A DNA stretch of 64,000 nt from Doryteuthis pealeii (GCA_023376005.1 CM042179.1:18555423-18619422); one strand, 5' to 3'. Shown: positions 44,748 through 58,438, counted from the first letter of the stretch. Made by a program: numbers and translations. The notes: generated by a model not told the origin, from the sequence alone.

Positions 44748-45611
44748 CAGTAAAATATTCTTTATATTTAATCGATATCTTATTTTTTATTAGTCTCGAA
44801 TGCTTTTTTTAATCGTAATTTAAGAAGTCCAGGTAAAAGATAAGGCTGTGTTATAATATTTCAGGTTCGATGACAATTGTATTTTAAGTCGTAATTATAA
44901 TATTTATAGCACTAATCGTAAGAAACATGTATTACGTGGTTGAAATGAAATATGTGGCTCATGAAGTTGTAAGAAGGACAGCGAAAGTAGAGTATACGAA
45001 TAAAGCGGACATTCAAGCACAAATATTCATTAATTGAAGCAGATTTTCATTTTAACTACATTTTTGTTATAACCATATTAATTAATTAATTTTAGATAAT
45101 AATTTAAACTAGTCGAGGAAGTAAATGGCAAATAATTGAAATATATAACTAATTTTCTAAATAATCAATGCATGATGATAATATACACTCACTCAAAAGA
45201 ACCGTCAAATTCACCATGAACTAATTTCATTTAAAAGACTAAACTATTCTAACGAACGTTTATTTGCAAATGAGATAAAAGTAAATGCATTGCCATGTTT
45301 TGCACCAAAATACTGTATAACCACACTATCTGCCTCGTTTTTCTAATCTAAACCAAAACATAAAGAAACCCAAAATTAATAAAACTATCAACGTTGACAG
45401 ATTATTGTGTTACCGAGTATTACATTAGTTGCTTTTTATCTAAACTCATTCGGATTATCAATCTACGACATCGAGGAAATAGTACAGAGAGAAATAAAAT
45501 GCCTTCATACATACTTAGTCGACAAATTAAGTAAGAGAAAAATTTGAAATATCTCAGATATTTGTTAATTCAGTGTAGAATTATATTATGACTGTTGATA
45601 TGCAATAAGCT
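44748..45611. other. AT-rich 3' flank of the ORF
   Basis: Contains the AATAAA at 44999-45004. Otherwise unassigned. Confidence 0.3.
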
Positions 45612-46645
45612 AGGGATACCCAAAATTGGCCTAAAATGCATTTTTGACGAAATGAATTTAGCCCCCCCTTACAGAAAATAATTTACCAAAGATCAGAGAA
45701 TTATCGGATTTTAATGAAATTTTTCAGTGTTTATTTACCAATGAATGGTCTTTCTAATTATTTTCTCATTATTTTTTGTTTCAAAATTTTCTCATTTTTT
45801 TCAGGTCACTTAATTTTGACCCCCGTTATTTTGGGTGTGTAACATCTTGGCGAGTTGGTCTTTGTTTGATATTAATTACAGTATAAATAAAAAGATAAAA
45901 GACTGAAGTTGTAAATAGAAAAAAAATTAAGGGGAATATTTATAAGAAAATAAGTACCGAAAATCGGAAAATAAAATGTAAAAAAAAGATAAATAAATTT
46001 TTTTTACTCATTTCGATAATTATTTAATTGGCTATTATCTTATAAAAGAAAAAAAAATATACATCGATATTTTTTCTGCTTTTTCGGGGCTAAATTTTCA
46101 ATAGAGTTTTTCTTCAAAACTTATACATTGTTTGGTTAAAATAATGTTTGCATTAAATAGATATTTATTTCTAGAATCTAAAAATATAACATTTGAAACT
46201 TAACATCAGAGTATTTTTTATTTTAAATGAATTTTATATATTAATTATTCATAGCAAAAATACTAAATTAAAGTTTTGAAATAAAATAATTGATGCATTA
46301 TATAATTCATTAATTGATAAATCAATACATCAGATTTCATTAAAATCGGATAATTCCCTGAATTTTGGTAATTTTTTTGCAATCGAGAATGTTACATTAA
46401 ATTTGTAAACAATCCATTTTAAACCAGCATCTAAGATCGAAAGCGATCGAAATTGACTGAAAAAATCGTTTTAGATTATTAGTATTAAAAATGAATTAGA
46501 TGTGTAATATTATTTTGCTTTTTTATTGATGGTTACTACTTATCGATTTAGACAAAAGTTTGACCTTAAATAATCAATTTAATTAATTTTGATTCGTTTA
46601 AAAAAATATTATCAGACTTTAGCAGCCGACTTTTGGGTATAGCTA
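45612..46645. mobile_element. Fold-back (long-TIR) DNA element, ~1.03 kb
   Basis: The left end AGGGATACCCAAAATTGG and right end (reverse complement AGCTATACCCAAAAGTCGG) are imperfect inverted repeats. Deeper parts also mirror each other, e.g. ATTATCGGATTTTAATGAAAT on the left against the reverse of ATTTCATTAAAATCGGATAA on the right. The 9-bp CAATAAGCT flanks both ends (45603-45611 and 46646-46654), consistent with a target-site duplication. No ORF. The region from 48241 to the palindrome centre is a second, diverged member. Confidence 0.75.
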
Positions 46646-46651
46646 CAATAA

Positions 46652-46686
46652 GCTTATATTTTCATGTTATTGATGAAAATATAAGC
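46652..46686. repeat. Perfect 14-bp-stem hairpin
   Basis: GCTTATATTTTCAT at 46652-46665 and its exact reverse complement at 46673-46686, separated by 7 bases, directly beside the right end of the fold-back element. Confidence 0.9.
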
Positions 46687-48240
46687 ATTATAATTGAACT
46701 ATTATTATATATTGATTTTATATGGAAATATAAAGAGAAATATAAGAGAAATGAAAATATAACGTTTTTCTAAACATCATTGTCAACAATTGGTAAACTG
46801 TTGAGTTGTTATAAAAATAAATTTATGAATGGTTTATGTTTTTTACTTCGTTAATAATCACACTCAATTCTATTCTCACAGCACAGGTAGTCAAATCATA
46901 TGGTTTTTCTTTTCTTTTTCTTTCTTTTCAGTACAATACAATGTCAGAGGGGTCATGAGTAAGAAAAGTCATAATAGAATTGAAATGGATTTATTTTTAT
47001 ACATGTTTATACCTGAGTAAGATAAAAGGACATTTTGTCTCCGTTTTCTTTGTTAACGAATTCAAATAACTTTGGGAATTTTATACGGGGTCGTTTTCAA
47101 TTAATACTAACTAAAGATGAAAGTTGTAATATGAATAAAGAGAAAGATGGATATTTTATAAGTATAGTTCAGGTGTGATAGGAGATGGATTATTTTATAA
47201 GTAGATTGATCTTTTTTGCCTATTTTAGAACCTGAGTTAATAATATTTATATAGATACTAGCAGAGTTCCCGTTAGAGTTATTTCCATTACTTACCCGGT
47301 ATTCCATTAGGCGTTGGGGGTGTTGCGACCGGTAGCATAAAATGCAAACCACCACAGTCAAATCTGAGATAACATACCAATTGTGTCTTCTGTTCACAGG
47401 ACACAGGACAGGAGGGCTTTGTACCTGTGCACGAGAGCTTTCTCACCAGCCCCAGTTTCTCAGAGGTAACACGCACCAGTTGCGTCTTTTGTCTAGATGA
47501 CAGTGGGGCTTTGCTCCCTTACCTATTTTATGCATTGTACACAAGAGCCTTTACTTAACCCGTAAGGGATATATTTGTTCTTAGCCTCAAGACTTTACAT
47601 ACAAAAGTCTATTTGCCTATAGGACATTAGGAAATGTCGATTTTTCAACCGTGGTAGTGCACTGATAATGATAGATGGGTTTCACATGATACATAATGAT
47701 ACAAAATATTTTTTCCCCAAATATTACCGTTTTTTGAGGGAAACGAGTTTAAAGGTTGAAAATTAGAGATTTGGATAGTCTCTTCGGTGATAAGTGAAAG
47801 ATTTACCACCGTCAAAAGATTCCGTACTGTTGGAGAAAGAAAAATGTTTAAATGTCATTTAATATATTTTTTTTTTCAATTGAAACATCCTAATTGATCT
47901 CAGTAATTCAAATAAAAATAAATAATGATTATAAAAAATAAATATTCACTTGTAGAAACAAAACAGAGATAAAATATACTGTTTTTTGGTAATTTCTTCA
48001 TATGAAATTCAGGATTTGTTATTTTTCAATGGAAAAAATATACTTATTCTAATAAGTATAACACAATAAAACCGAGAAATTTCTTTATTTTAATGATAAA
48101 ATAAAATGAATATTGTTTGTTTATAAATATTGTCCCGTAACTTTCTTTGATAAATATTATTCAAGTTTACATCATTTTATACGCATGGCCCAATTTATTA
48201 GGTATAACCAATTCGTCGAAATATCCGTGTTTTTTCAATA
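46687..48240. other. AT-rich spacer with a two-unit degenerate repeat
   Basis: About 47378-47465 and 47476-47560 look like two diverged copies of an ~95-bp unit (GTGTCTTCTGTTC.. / GCGTCTTTTGTCTAG.., GGGCTTTG.., GAGCTTTCTCACC / GAGCCTTTACTTAACC). Otherwise no recognised feature. Confidence 0.4.
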
Positions 48241-48747
48241 CAATTTTGCCCCCCCCTCCACGTTTGAAAAAAATACCAAAAGTCAGAGAATTAACCGATT
48301 TTAATGAAATTTTCAGTATTGATTTATGAATAAATGGATTTTATAATGCATCAGTCATTTTATTTAAAAACTATCTGATTTTTTTCAGGCCACTTAACTT
48401 TGCCTCCCCCTTGTTTTGAGGGCACAAAATATCGGTGTGGTATATATGTGATTGATACTTTTTTCTGCATAAATAAAAAGAAGGTGTGAATAGAAGAACA
48501 TTTTTTAAAGAATCTGTTCGGTTAGTATATAAGTACCGAAAATCGGAAAATAAAATAAAAAAAAAAACTATAAAAAATAATTTTGGAGATTTTTTTACTC
48601 ATTTCTATAATTATAATTGGCTATTATTTTTATAAAAGAAAAAAATATACATTAATATTTGTTCCGTTGATTTCCTATACAGTTTTCGACCAAAAAAATA
48701 TGGGTGATTGATACTAAAGTAAAGTATTTATCAAAAACATATTTCTT
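48241..48747. mobile_element. Second fold-back family member, left half, reaching the palindrome centre
   Basis: Shares with 45650-46100 the order: C-run, CAGAGAATTA(A/T)C.GATTTTAATGAAAT, TTTTTTTCAGG.CACTTAA, AAGTACCGAAAATCGGAAAATAAAA, TTTTTTTACTCATTTC, AATTGGCTATTAT. The family therefore occurs twice per arm, and this copy runs into the central spacer. Confidence 0.75.
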
Positions 48748-48831
48748 TTAGAATTTAATTATATGACATTTTAAAATTAAAATTTTGCTGATCATATTTT
48801 AAATGAATTTTATATATCATTTATCATAGTA
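48748..48831. other. Central spacer of the giant palindrome (~84 bp)
   Basis: Not mirrored. The sequence left of it (GTAAAGTATTTATCAAAAAC) reappears inverted to the right (TTTTTGATTAAATACTTTAC). The spacer matches the interior of the fold-back element at 45612-46645 (e.g. TTTTAAATGAATTTTATATA). It is ordinary AT-rich DNA and contains no recognisable sequencing-adapter sequence. Confidence 0.8.
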
Positions 48832-50810
48832 GAAATATGTTTTTTGATTAAATACTTTACTTTAGTATTCAATCAATATTTTTGGTCGAAAACTGTATAG
48901 GAAATAACGGAACAAATTATTAATGTATATTTTTTTTCTTTTATTAAAATAATAAGCCAATTAAATAATATAGAATGAGTAAAAAAATCTTCCAAAATTA
49001 TTTTATAGTTTTTATTTATTTTTATTGTTCCGTTTCGGTACTTATATACTAACCGAACAGATTCTTTAAAATGTTCTTCTATTCACACACATATCTATAA
49101 AATAATATATGCCCAGAAAAGTTACAATCACATATATACCACACCGATATGTTTGTGCCCTTCAAAAACAAGGGGGAGGCAAAGTTACGAAAAAAAATCA
49201 GATAGTTTTTAAATAAAATGACTTTTAAAAATTCCATTTATTCATAAATCAATTGGATTTTCATTAAAAAATTCTCTGACTTTTGGTATTTTTTTCAACG
49301 TGGAGGGGGGGCATAATTTGTATTGAAAAAACACGGAATTCGATATAAATTAAAATTGGCATGGCGTATAAAATGATGTAACCTTCAATAGTTACGGGAA
49401 ATATTTGATATATTCATTTTATTTTATCATTAAAATAAAGAAATTTCTCGGTTTTTATTGTGTTGATACTTATTAGAAATAAGTATTTTTTTCCATTGAA
49501 AAAATAACAATCCTGAATTTCATATGAAAGAAATTACCAAAAAAACAGTATATTTTTATCTCTGTTGTGTCTATGATATTTAATTTTTTATAATCTATAT
49601 TTATTTTTATTTGAATTACGGAGATCAATAGGATGTTTTCAATTGAAAAAAAATATATTAAATGACATTTTAAACATTTTTCTTTCTCAACAGTACGGAA
49701 TCTTTTGACGGTGTAATCTGCACTATCCAAATCTCTAATTTTCAACCTTTAAACTCGTTTCTCAAAAACGGGTAATATGTTGGGGAAAATTATTATGTAT
49801 CATTGATGGTATCATGTGAAACGATATTTGAAAAACGACAAATGTCCTATAGGCAAATAGACTTTTGTATGTAAAGTTTTGAGGCTAAGAACAAATATAT
49901 CCCTTACGGGTTAGTAAAGGCTCTTGTGTACAATGCATAAAATAGGTAAGGGAGCAAACCCCACTGTCATCTAGACAAAAGACGCAACTGGTGCGTGTTA
50001 CCTCTGAGAAACTGGGGCGGGTGAGAAAGCTCTCGTGCACAGGTACAAAGCCCTCCTGTCCTGTGTCCTGTGAACAGAAGACACAATTGGTATGTTATCT
50101 CAGATTTGACTGTGGTGGTATTGCATTTTATGCTACCGGTCGCAACACCCCCAACGCCTAATGGAATACCGTGGTAAGTAATGGAAATAACTCTAACGGG
50201 AACTCTGCTAGTATCTATATAAATATATTAACTCAGGTTCTAAATAGGCAAAAAGATCAATCTACTTATAAAATAATCCATCTCCTATCACACCTGAACT
50301 TACTTATAAAATATCCATCTTTCTCTTATTATATTACACTTTCATTTTTAGTTAGTATTAATTGAAAAACGACCCCGTTAAAATTCCCAAAGTTATTTGA
50401 ATTCGTTAACAAAGAAAACGGAGCAAAATGTCCTTTTATCTTACTCAGGTTATAAACATGTATAAAAATAAATCCATTTCAATTCTATTATGACTTACTC
50501 ATGACCCCCTCTGACATTGTATTGTACTGAAAGAAAGAAAAAGAAAAGAAAAACCATATGATTTGACTACCTGTGCTGTGAGAATAGAATTGAGTGTGAT
50601 TATTAACGAAGTAAAAAACATAAACCATTCATAAATTTATTTTTATAACACTCAACAGTTTACCATTGTTGACAATGATGTTTAAGAAAAAACGTTATAT
50701 TTTCATTTTCTTATATTTCTCTTTATATTTCCATATAAAATCAATATATAATAATAGTTCAATTATTAATGCTTATATTTTCATCAATACATGAAATATA
50801 AGCTTATTGT

Positions 50811-51839
50811 AGCTATACCAAAAAGTCGGCTGCTAAAGTCTGTAATATTTTTTTAAACGAATCAAAATTAATTAAATTGATTATTTAAGGTCAAACTTTT
50901 TGTCTAAATCGATAAGTAGTAACCATCAATAAAAAAAGCAAAATAATATTACACATTAATTCATTTTTAATACTAATATCTAAACGATTTTTTCAGTCAA
51001 TTTCGATCGCTTTCGATCTTAGATGCTGGTTTAAAATGGATTGTTTACAAATTTAATGTAACATTCTCGATTGCAAAAAAATTACCAAAATTCAGGGAAT
51101 TATCCGATTTTAAGAAAATCTGATGTATTGATTTATCAATTAATGAATTTATATAATGCATCAATTATTTTATTTCAAAATCTTAATTTTAATATTTTGC
51201 TAGAATAATTAATATATAAAATTCATTTAAAATAAAAAATACTCTGATGTTAAGTTTCAAATGTTATATTTTTAGATTTCTAGAAATAAATATCTATTAA
51301 TGCAAACATTATTTTAACCAAACAATGTATAAGTTTTGAAGAAAAACTCTATTGAAAATTTAGCCCCGAAAAGCAGAAAAAATATCGATGTATATTTTTT
51401 TTCTTTATAAGATAATAGCCAATTAAATAATTATCGAAATGAGTAAAAAAATTTATTTATCTTTTTTTTACATTTTATTTTCCGATTTTCGGTACTTATT
51501 TTCTTATAAATATTCCCCTTAATTTTTTCTATTTACAACTTCAGTCTTTTATCTTTTTTATTTATTACTGTAATTAATATCAAACAAAGGACCAACTCGC
51601 CAAGATGTTACACACCCAAAATAACGGGGGTCAAAATTAAGTGACTGAAAAAAATGAGAAAATTTTGAAACAAAATAAATAATGAGAAAATAATTAGAAA
51701 GACCATTCATGGTAAATAAACACTGAAAATTTCATTAAAATCCGATAATTCTCTGATCTTTGGTAAAAATTATTTCTGTAAGGGGGGGGCTAAATTCATT
51801 TCGTCAAAAATGCATTTTAGGCCAATTTTGGGTATCCCT
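50811..51839. mobile_element. Fold-back element, mirrored copy
   Basis: Reverse-complement counterpart of 45612-46645, with the flanking repeat as AGCTTATTG at 50801-50809 and 51840-51848. Confidence 0.75.
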
Positions 51840-52708
51840 AGCTTATTGCATATCAACAGTCAATATATAAATTCTACACTGAATTAACAAATATTCTGAG
51901 ATATTTCAAATTTTCTCTTACTTAATTTGTCGACTAAGTATGTATGAAGGCATTTTATTTCCTCTCTGTACTATTTCCTCGATGTCGTAGATTGATAATC
52001 CGAATGAGTTTAGATAAAAGCAACTAATGTAATACTCGGTAACACAATAATCTGTCAACGTTGATAGTTATTAATTATTTGGTTTCTTTATGTTTTGGTT
52101 TAGATTAGAAAACGAGGCAGATAGTGTGGTTATACAGTATTTTGGTGCAAAACATGGCAATGCATTTACTTTTATCTCATTTGCAAATAAACGTTCGTTA
52201 GATAGTTTAGTCTTTTAAATGAAATTAGTTCATGGTGAATTTGACGGTTCTTTTGAGTGAGTGTTATATTATCATCATGCATTGATTATTTAGAAAATTA
52301 GTTATATATTTCAATTATTTGCCATTTACTTCCTCGACTAGTTTAAATTATTATCTTAAAATTAATTAATTAATATGGTTATAACACAAAATGTAGTTAA
52401 AATGAAAATCTGCTTCAATTAATGAATATTTGTGCTTGAATGTCCGCTTTATTCGTATACTCTACTTTCGCTGTCCTTCTTACAACTTCATGAGCCACAT
52501 ATTCATTTCCAACCACGTAATACATGTTCTTCTTACGATTAGTGCTATAATATTATAAATTACGACTTAAAATTACAATTGTCATCGAACCTGAATATTA
52601 TAAACACAGCCTTATCTTTTACCTGGACTTCTTAAATTACGATTAAAAAAAAGCATTCGAGACTAATAAAAAATAAGATATCGATTAAATATAAAGAATA
52701 TTTTACTG

Positions 52709-53406
52709 CTATAAAGCATTACATTGTTTAAAATTTTCATAATATGTTTCGCAAGCGATTTTAATATTACGAAAATTGGTCCGATAATGGTTCATTTGTT
52801 GCTTCGTTTAACGAAATCTCCTGTAACTCTGATTTTACCTGGCGCACAGTCTCACATAGAAATTGTTTTTCTACTTAATTCCTTTAAGGAGTTTCTTAGT
52901 CGATATTATTTTTCTTGAGGTCAATTGTTTTTGTTCCAAAAGTTTTACTGCATTAATATCAGTTGTAGAAGATCTCTTCGTCATGCAAACAAGATTTTAT
53001 CCATGCATAGAAACCTGTCTGCAGAAATAGTACAAGGAAATTGTTGAGAGATGCAAACCTGTCCTTCGATCTGTGAAACATCATTGCTGCATTATAAGTC
53101 TCTTCTTGTGAATTTTTAATGGCTTCTGTTAAATGAGTCGTATCTCTTTTATAATTTGAAGCTTTCGATATTTGTTCTTCGTCTTTCTTTTTCAAATAAG
53201 GTCTCTGGAATAAACTTCAGTTTCATTTGAAGCAGCTTATTTTTGTCATATTGCAAGACATCAGCCAGTTCAGCATCATTCATGCCAGAATTTGTTACCA
53301 TGTTTGTCTTTTCTTCCTTACGAGAAAACTTAGATGTTTCCTCGTTCTTAGGAGAATCTTTATATTCAGAGATAACGTCAATATTGTTGTCTTGATGGGA
53401 ATCCAT
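52709..53406 (-). pseudogene. Mirrored, frameshifted copy of the 232-codon ORF
   Basis: Minus-strand counterpart of 44049-44747. The start ATG is at 53406-53404 and the terminal stop at 52711-52709. Single-base insertions (for example in the region encoding YDKISCFNETEF) and other indels break it into two frames (about 53442-53149 and 53195-52959), with a further broken C-terminal part. At least one substitution changes DSPQNEE to DSPKNEE. Either a decayed duplicate or the same locus read with errors. Confidence 0.7.
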
Positions 53407-54276
53407 TTTTTTCGTGACTATTGTATATACTTCCTGCAACACGAAGAGAACGTCACAACTTTAAAAATACTTCTTTTCTTCAAGGAATTCAAATTTAGTA
53501 ATTACGTATTAATGACGTCAACACATTGATAATATAAAGCGTCCGATATTTACGTCAATTCTCGTGCTGGTTTATGCAATAAATGTTGCAAATGCATTCG
53601 TTTTTAGTTTTTAGTTTTTATTTTATCATAAAAGAAATAGATTACATTCTGATACGATATAAATGTATTAGGATAGATTCTTAAGAATGATACAATTAAC
53701 CAAATAGACAAGTCAATATGTAACTGTCAATCTTTTTAATTTTTCTATTCTTTTTGATAAAAATCAAAGTATTATAGGATGAAAAAGTCTTATAGTTGTT
53801 CTTGTATTTGTTCCAAATTGTTAAGAATATGTAAGAACTGCAATGCTAAATATTCTGTAAAATATTTTTTACTAATGTCTCTTTTGTTTTGTTTGTTTGT
53901 TTTGTTTTTGTTTGTTTGTTGTTTGTTGTTGTTTTTGTTTGTTTTTTTGTTTTTTTTTTTTGTGGGGTGTTTTTGTTAATACTTTCAAATCGGCAAAAAA
54001 TATAAACAGCAGTATTCTTTTTTGTTTACTTTTATTATCTACAATTTCAAGTATATACTTGAATGAGTCTGGGAAAAAAAAGGTGAATAAAACAACTCTT
54101 ACCTATTTCTATGTCCCGGAACAGTAGACTAAAGTTTTACAGTTTAACTGTAAAACCATCCTTTATTTTGATGCGCGAAATGTTACGGTTCTGTTCGTCA
54201 TTGAAAATTGGAAAGTTTCGATACACGTTCTAAACAAATTCGGAACATATACCTTTAGGCACCCCTTTTTTGATTC

Positions 54277-54437
54277 GATTAAGAAAGGACATGTTTTTCA
54301 TTTACACCGTCCAATATCCGGTTTTGGTTAGGGTTACAGTTAGGGTTAGTTTTATCATTCTTTTTATAATCTAAAATCGTCTGTTAAAAACAACCGGATA
54401 TTGACGGTGTAAATTGAAAAACGTCCTTTCTTTAATC
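54277..54437. mobile_element. Palindromic MITE, mirrored copy
   Basis: Counterpart of 43011-43171, with ends GATTAAGAAAGGACA and CGTCCTTTCTTTAATC and a TTAGGG-like core. Confidence 0.8.
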
Positions 54438-57220
54438 TTTAATTAATCCTTTAGATCCTAGTCTCCCAAACAACACACAATGGGACATTTCTCTGAATTT
54501 CTCTAGCACTATCAACCCCGAACGAGAATGTTGCCTTATTATTTACTAAAGGTATCGGCTTTCTAGGACTCCCAGACGTCAAGTAATAATAACCGTTGCG
54601 ACTCTTTTGTTTCAAAATCTCTTATCAGCGGTAATCATTGATTACAGCCATCTTTTTTACCCTGTTCAGATTTTGATATCCCACAATCTCCACCTTAAAT
54701 TCAAATTGGACACCCTTCAATATGGTATCTTTGGGCTATATCAATATGATTGCAAACATCTATTTTTTTTACTCATTCTCCAACTTATAATCTATTCTAA
54801 ACCAACCTCTGTCGCTATATTACTTTTCGACAAAATTCGTTGGGCCTGAAAAAGGGCCGTTTTATCAGTTCTAAATTTTAAGGAAGATAAGTCATACAAA
54901 AAGCATTTCTCTTGTGGAACTCCATTATATGAAGTAACAGAATCTTATTACATTTTTTGGTTTATTAAAAAATATTCAAAATTATTATTTTTAGAATAGT
55001 GTTCAATTTTATTTCTAAATACATTTTGAATTGTGAAAACTTAATATTTTTAATGAGAAAATGATTATATTTCAATTACGGGTTTATATCATTCAAATCT
55101 TTTTCAAGAAATGTTGAAATCTTAATAAAAACTCCGTCAAAATTTTAACATTTTTTTTTTCATGTTTATAAATTTAAGAATATATTTTTGATAAATGAAT
55201 AGCTCAACTGTTTAAATCAATTTTTCTTATGTATGCTTTTTTCAATTTTAATTTTCAACTTTAGGTCTTTAATCTATATACAAATTAAAAAATGACTCAA
55301 CTGATTTAAATTGTTATCAATTACAAGAATGTGAATTATGTTAAAAAAGACACAATTTTTTTTTAATTTGGCGAAAAAAAACAATTCTGATAATATTTCT
55401 CACATAAAAATCTATTTTAAAAAATTAATTCATTTATAAATGAATAATTAGTGAAAATTTCATTAAAATTGCACAATTACCTTATTTGTTTAAAATAGTA
55501 TTTTTGGCGAATAATTTTCATTTACTATTTTTTAATGATAATTATTACGCCCACTCTTTTTGAGCAGTCAAAATTCAAATATAACATTATTTCAAACATA
55601 ATTTCAGTAATTCTATGATATGGAAAAAAAAAATCAAAAATATTGGAGTTTTCTTTAATCTTATTTCTTTCGAATGATAAAAAGCGTTTTTATGATAAAA
55701 TAAACTTTTAGAAATGTTTCGTAACTTTTCCCGTAATGTGTACATTTATCGCGCGAAATCGATTGGACGTCGCTATATATGGAGTTTGAAAACATCCAGA
55801 GATTAAGATTGTAGCCTCCCACAACTCAGATTGAATTTCAGAATCTCATATTTCCTCGCCCACTTCACCATTCACCAACCTGAATTCCAGTGCTTGCCGT
55901 TCCTTCCAATGGTTCAGTGGTTCTGCAGTCAACCAAAAAATGTTATGTTATCACTTTTTTTGTTTTACTAAGAATCATCCATGTAGGAGTTGGTGACCCT
56001 TTTCACCTTATACCTGTTTCGTCATTGTCGTCATGATTTGTGGCGCAGAATTTAGTCCAAATCACAACCTAGTTAAAATGTTTATCTTACACTTATGGTT
56101 CACTAGCTGGTATTTCCAGTTTCTAAGCCCCATGAAACTGTGGGTAGGCTGGTTTCAATTTCAACAACTGTCGAGGCCGCTGTCATTTGTCCCCACTCCC
56201 CAAATACATCTATGACATGGCTTTACTTTTTTTGCGTAAAACTACCATTATTTTTTTACCTAAAGCATAACAATCTTCAATCCACCTCTCTACCACCTTC
56301 AACTTTAGTCTCCCATTCTTACGTAATAAAGCTCATTACTGTAGGATCTCCCTTTCATATGTATTCATTTGTTGCACGGAAATCCTTGTTCTCAATCTTA
56401 CAAAAATGTAATTTTGCAAAAAAGCTCTTTTTTCGGAAACATACTCAATAATTTCTGTCCCACTCCGTACGTTTTATGCTCATAGCTTACTGTGACTATT
56501 GATTATACCCATACCATTATTCAGCAATAAACATACTTTTCACCTTTTTTTTCTCTCAACAATTTTGTCAAGTTTCAGTGTAGAGGAAAGGAGGTAGGTT
56601 TAATATCGTTTCCTTGTACAAAATAACACCTTCTCCTTATCATACATAAGTTCTGTATATTCTCGAGAAACACTTCAACTTGGTATATAAATACTATCAT
56701 AATATAGATTCAGACATGAATACACCCTAAACACCCATCACACCATTAAATCCTTTACTTATACCTGATTAGAAAATAGATAGAATTCATCAAGAGAATG
56801 CGATGGAAACCTTTTTCTTAAACACTGCAGTCCGCCTCAACACCGAACGATAGTCTTGCAACTTAAAATCACTAAAAACAACAATTGGCAATAACACCTA
56901 GATTTATTCAAATCGATCATAGATAGATTATAGAATTCAATAAACTAAGGATAGAATAATAACAAGAGATTAGCTCAAAACACCAACAACACATACAAAT
57001 TAGAAACAAAACAACACCACATCCAAATAAAACCACAATCTTCGCAACAAATCTATTCATCGAAGATAGAACTGAAAAAATAGACCCCAAAAATATACAT
57101 AATATTCAAGACAACAAACATAATGTTATAATGATAATCTCACCGAAACATAATTAGGTATAGTCCTAGATACAATAAATAACTAATCAATCTATGGAAA
57201 ACTAAGTAAAAAAAAAAAGT

Positions 57221-57446
57221 TGGTGGGGTGCCTATTGTCGGTATAAGCCCAGACAGCGAGGGAGTCTATCCCCTTTTCGCTAGCGCTAGACCATAGGAAG
57301 TAATTTTGCTGAGTGGAGCGCCACACCTACCGTCAGCTCCCCACTTTACTATACAAATCATATTATACAATCTGTTGCTACTCATACGCTGAGTTGGCGG
57401 GGATTTCCAAGGTGAGTACTCTATCGACTGAGCCTAAACCATCCCC
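57221..57446 (-). mobile_element. tRNA-derived SINE, mirrored copy of 39987-40212
   Basis: Same tRNA-like head and shared body in reverse complement, with a few single-base indels. Confidence 0.8.
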
Positions 57447-58192
57447 TAAACTAAACCGATGTTATAGATTGGTTCTGCAACATAAACAGAAAGTCACCTT
57501 CATTCAATTTGACATCATTAACTTTTACTCCTTATACTAAAGAATTTGAATTAGAATAACATAAACTCACACTAAAACCCATTTCATATTACCTATTATA
57601 ATTAAAGCAAGACACAACCCCTTTTAATATCATATGGGTGCTAGAAGGCGGTGGCTGCGGTCTACATGTCCTGGAATGACGTTACTATCTGATGGTGAAG
57701 TTCCAGTTTTGGAGGTTTGGGAAAGAATGGAGCACCCCTTCATCACCATTGCTCCCTGGTCCACTCTGACCCGGAGTGTAGTACCTGTTAGGGTCCCATC
57801 TATGGGTTAAAAGAAAATATATTTATAAAAAAATTGTATTATCCATTAAGAATTGATTTATTTCAAAACTTTATTGGCATTAATGACCCCACTGAGGTTG
57901 ATATGCCGTAAACCAAAACAAACAAAAAAAAAATATTTAAATAACAGAATAACAAAAATAATAATAGATAACATACAAAATGACAAAGAGCACGACCGAC
58001 TTTGACGTTCCCATGGGTGCATTCGACCTGCATAGGCATTACATATTGGACATAGTCTGCAGAATAGTCCAACTCACACACATAGGTTCTACATAAAGAT
58101 GAGGGGGGGAGAGCAAAAGCAAAATGGCATCTAACATACAAAAAATAATAATTAGGGATTTCAGTTCCTGGGATTCAAAACAGGACATCGCA

Positions 58193-58438
58193 GGGACCGG
58201 GTTAGCTTAATCGGTGTAGAGCGTTCGGCTAGAAACCACAAGGTTCCTAGTTGTAAGACCCAATACCAACTCAGTGTATGAGTAGCATAGGGATCTGTGT
58301 GGAAGTAAAAGTGATGGTAGATGTGGCATCCACCTCAGAGCCAAAAACAATCTCCTTCGTCTAGCGCTAGTAAAAAGAGGATAGCTCCCTCGAACTGATT
58401 GGCTAATACCGTCTTTAGGCCACCCCGACGACGACGAC
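58193..58438 (+). mobile_element. tRNA-derived SINE, mirrored copy of 38949-39197
   Basis: Starts GGGACCGGGTTAGCTTAATC and ends in (GAC)n. The B-box-like region and body are conserved with small indels. Confidence 0.8.

Larger units (their letters stand above)
36795..48747 (+). repeat. Left arm of a giant inverted repeat (~12 kb)
   Basis: Every landmark in this arm recurs in reverse complement at 48832-60549. Coordinates of paired landmarks sum to about 97,579 at the centre and 97,330 at the outer end, so the arms differ by roughly 250 bases of indels. The arm holds a Tx1 fragment, Gypsy relic, Penelope relic, two SINEs, a MITE, the 232-codon ORF and a fold-back element. Its outer boundary is set by the N gap in the opposite arm and so may not be the true end. 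Confidence 0.95.

Noticed and set aside
48748..48831. Missed hairpin sequencing adapter at the palindrome centre
   Set aside because: The spacer is AT-rich genomic sequence matching the local fold-back element, with no adapter-like sequence. A fold-back artefact without adapter remains possible.
53779..53979. Phe/Cys/Val-rich membrane-like ORF
   Set aside because: It is a TGTTT-type low-complexity tract, the mirror of the AAAC tract at 43470-43570.
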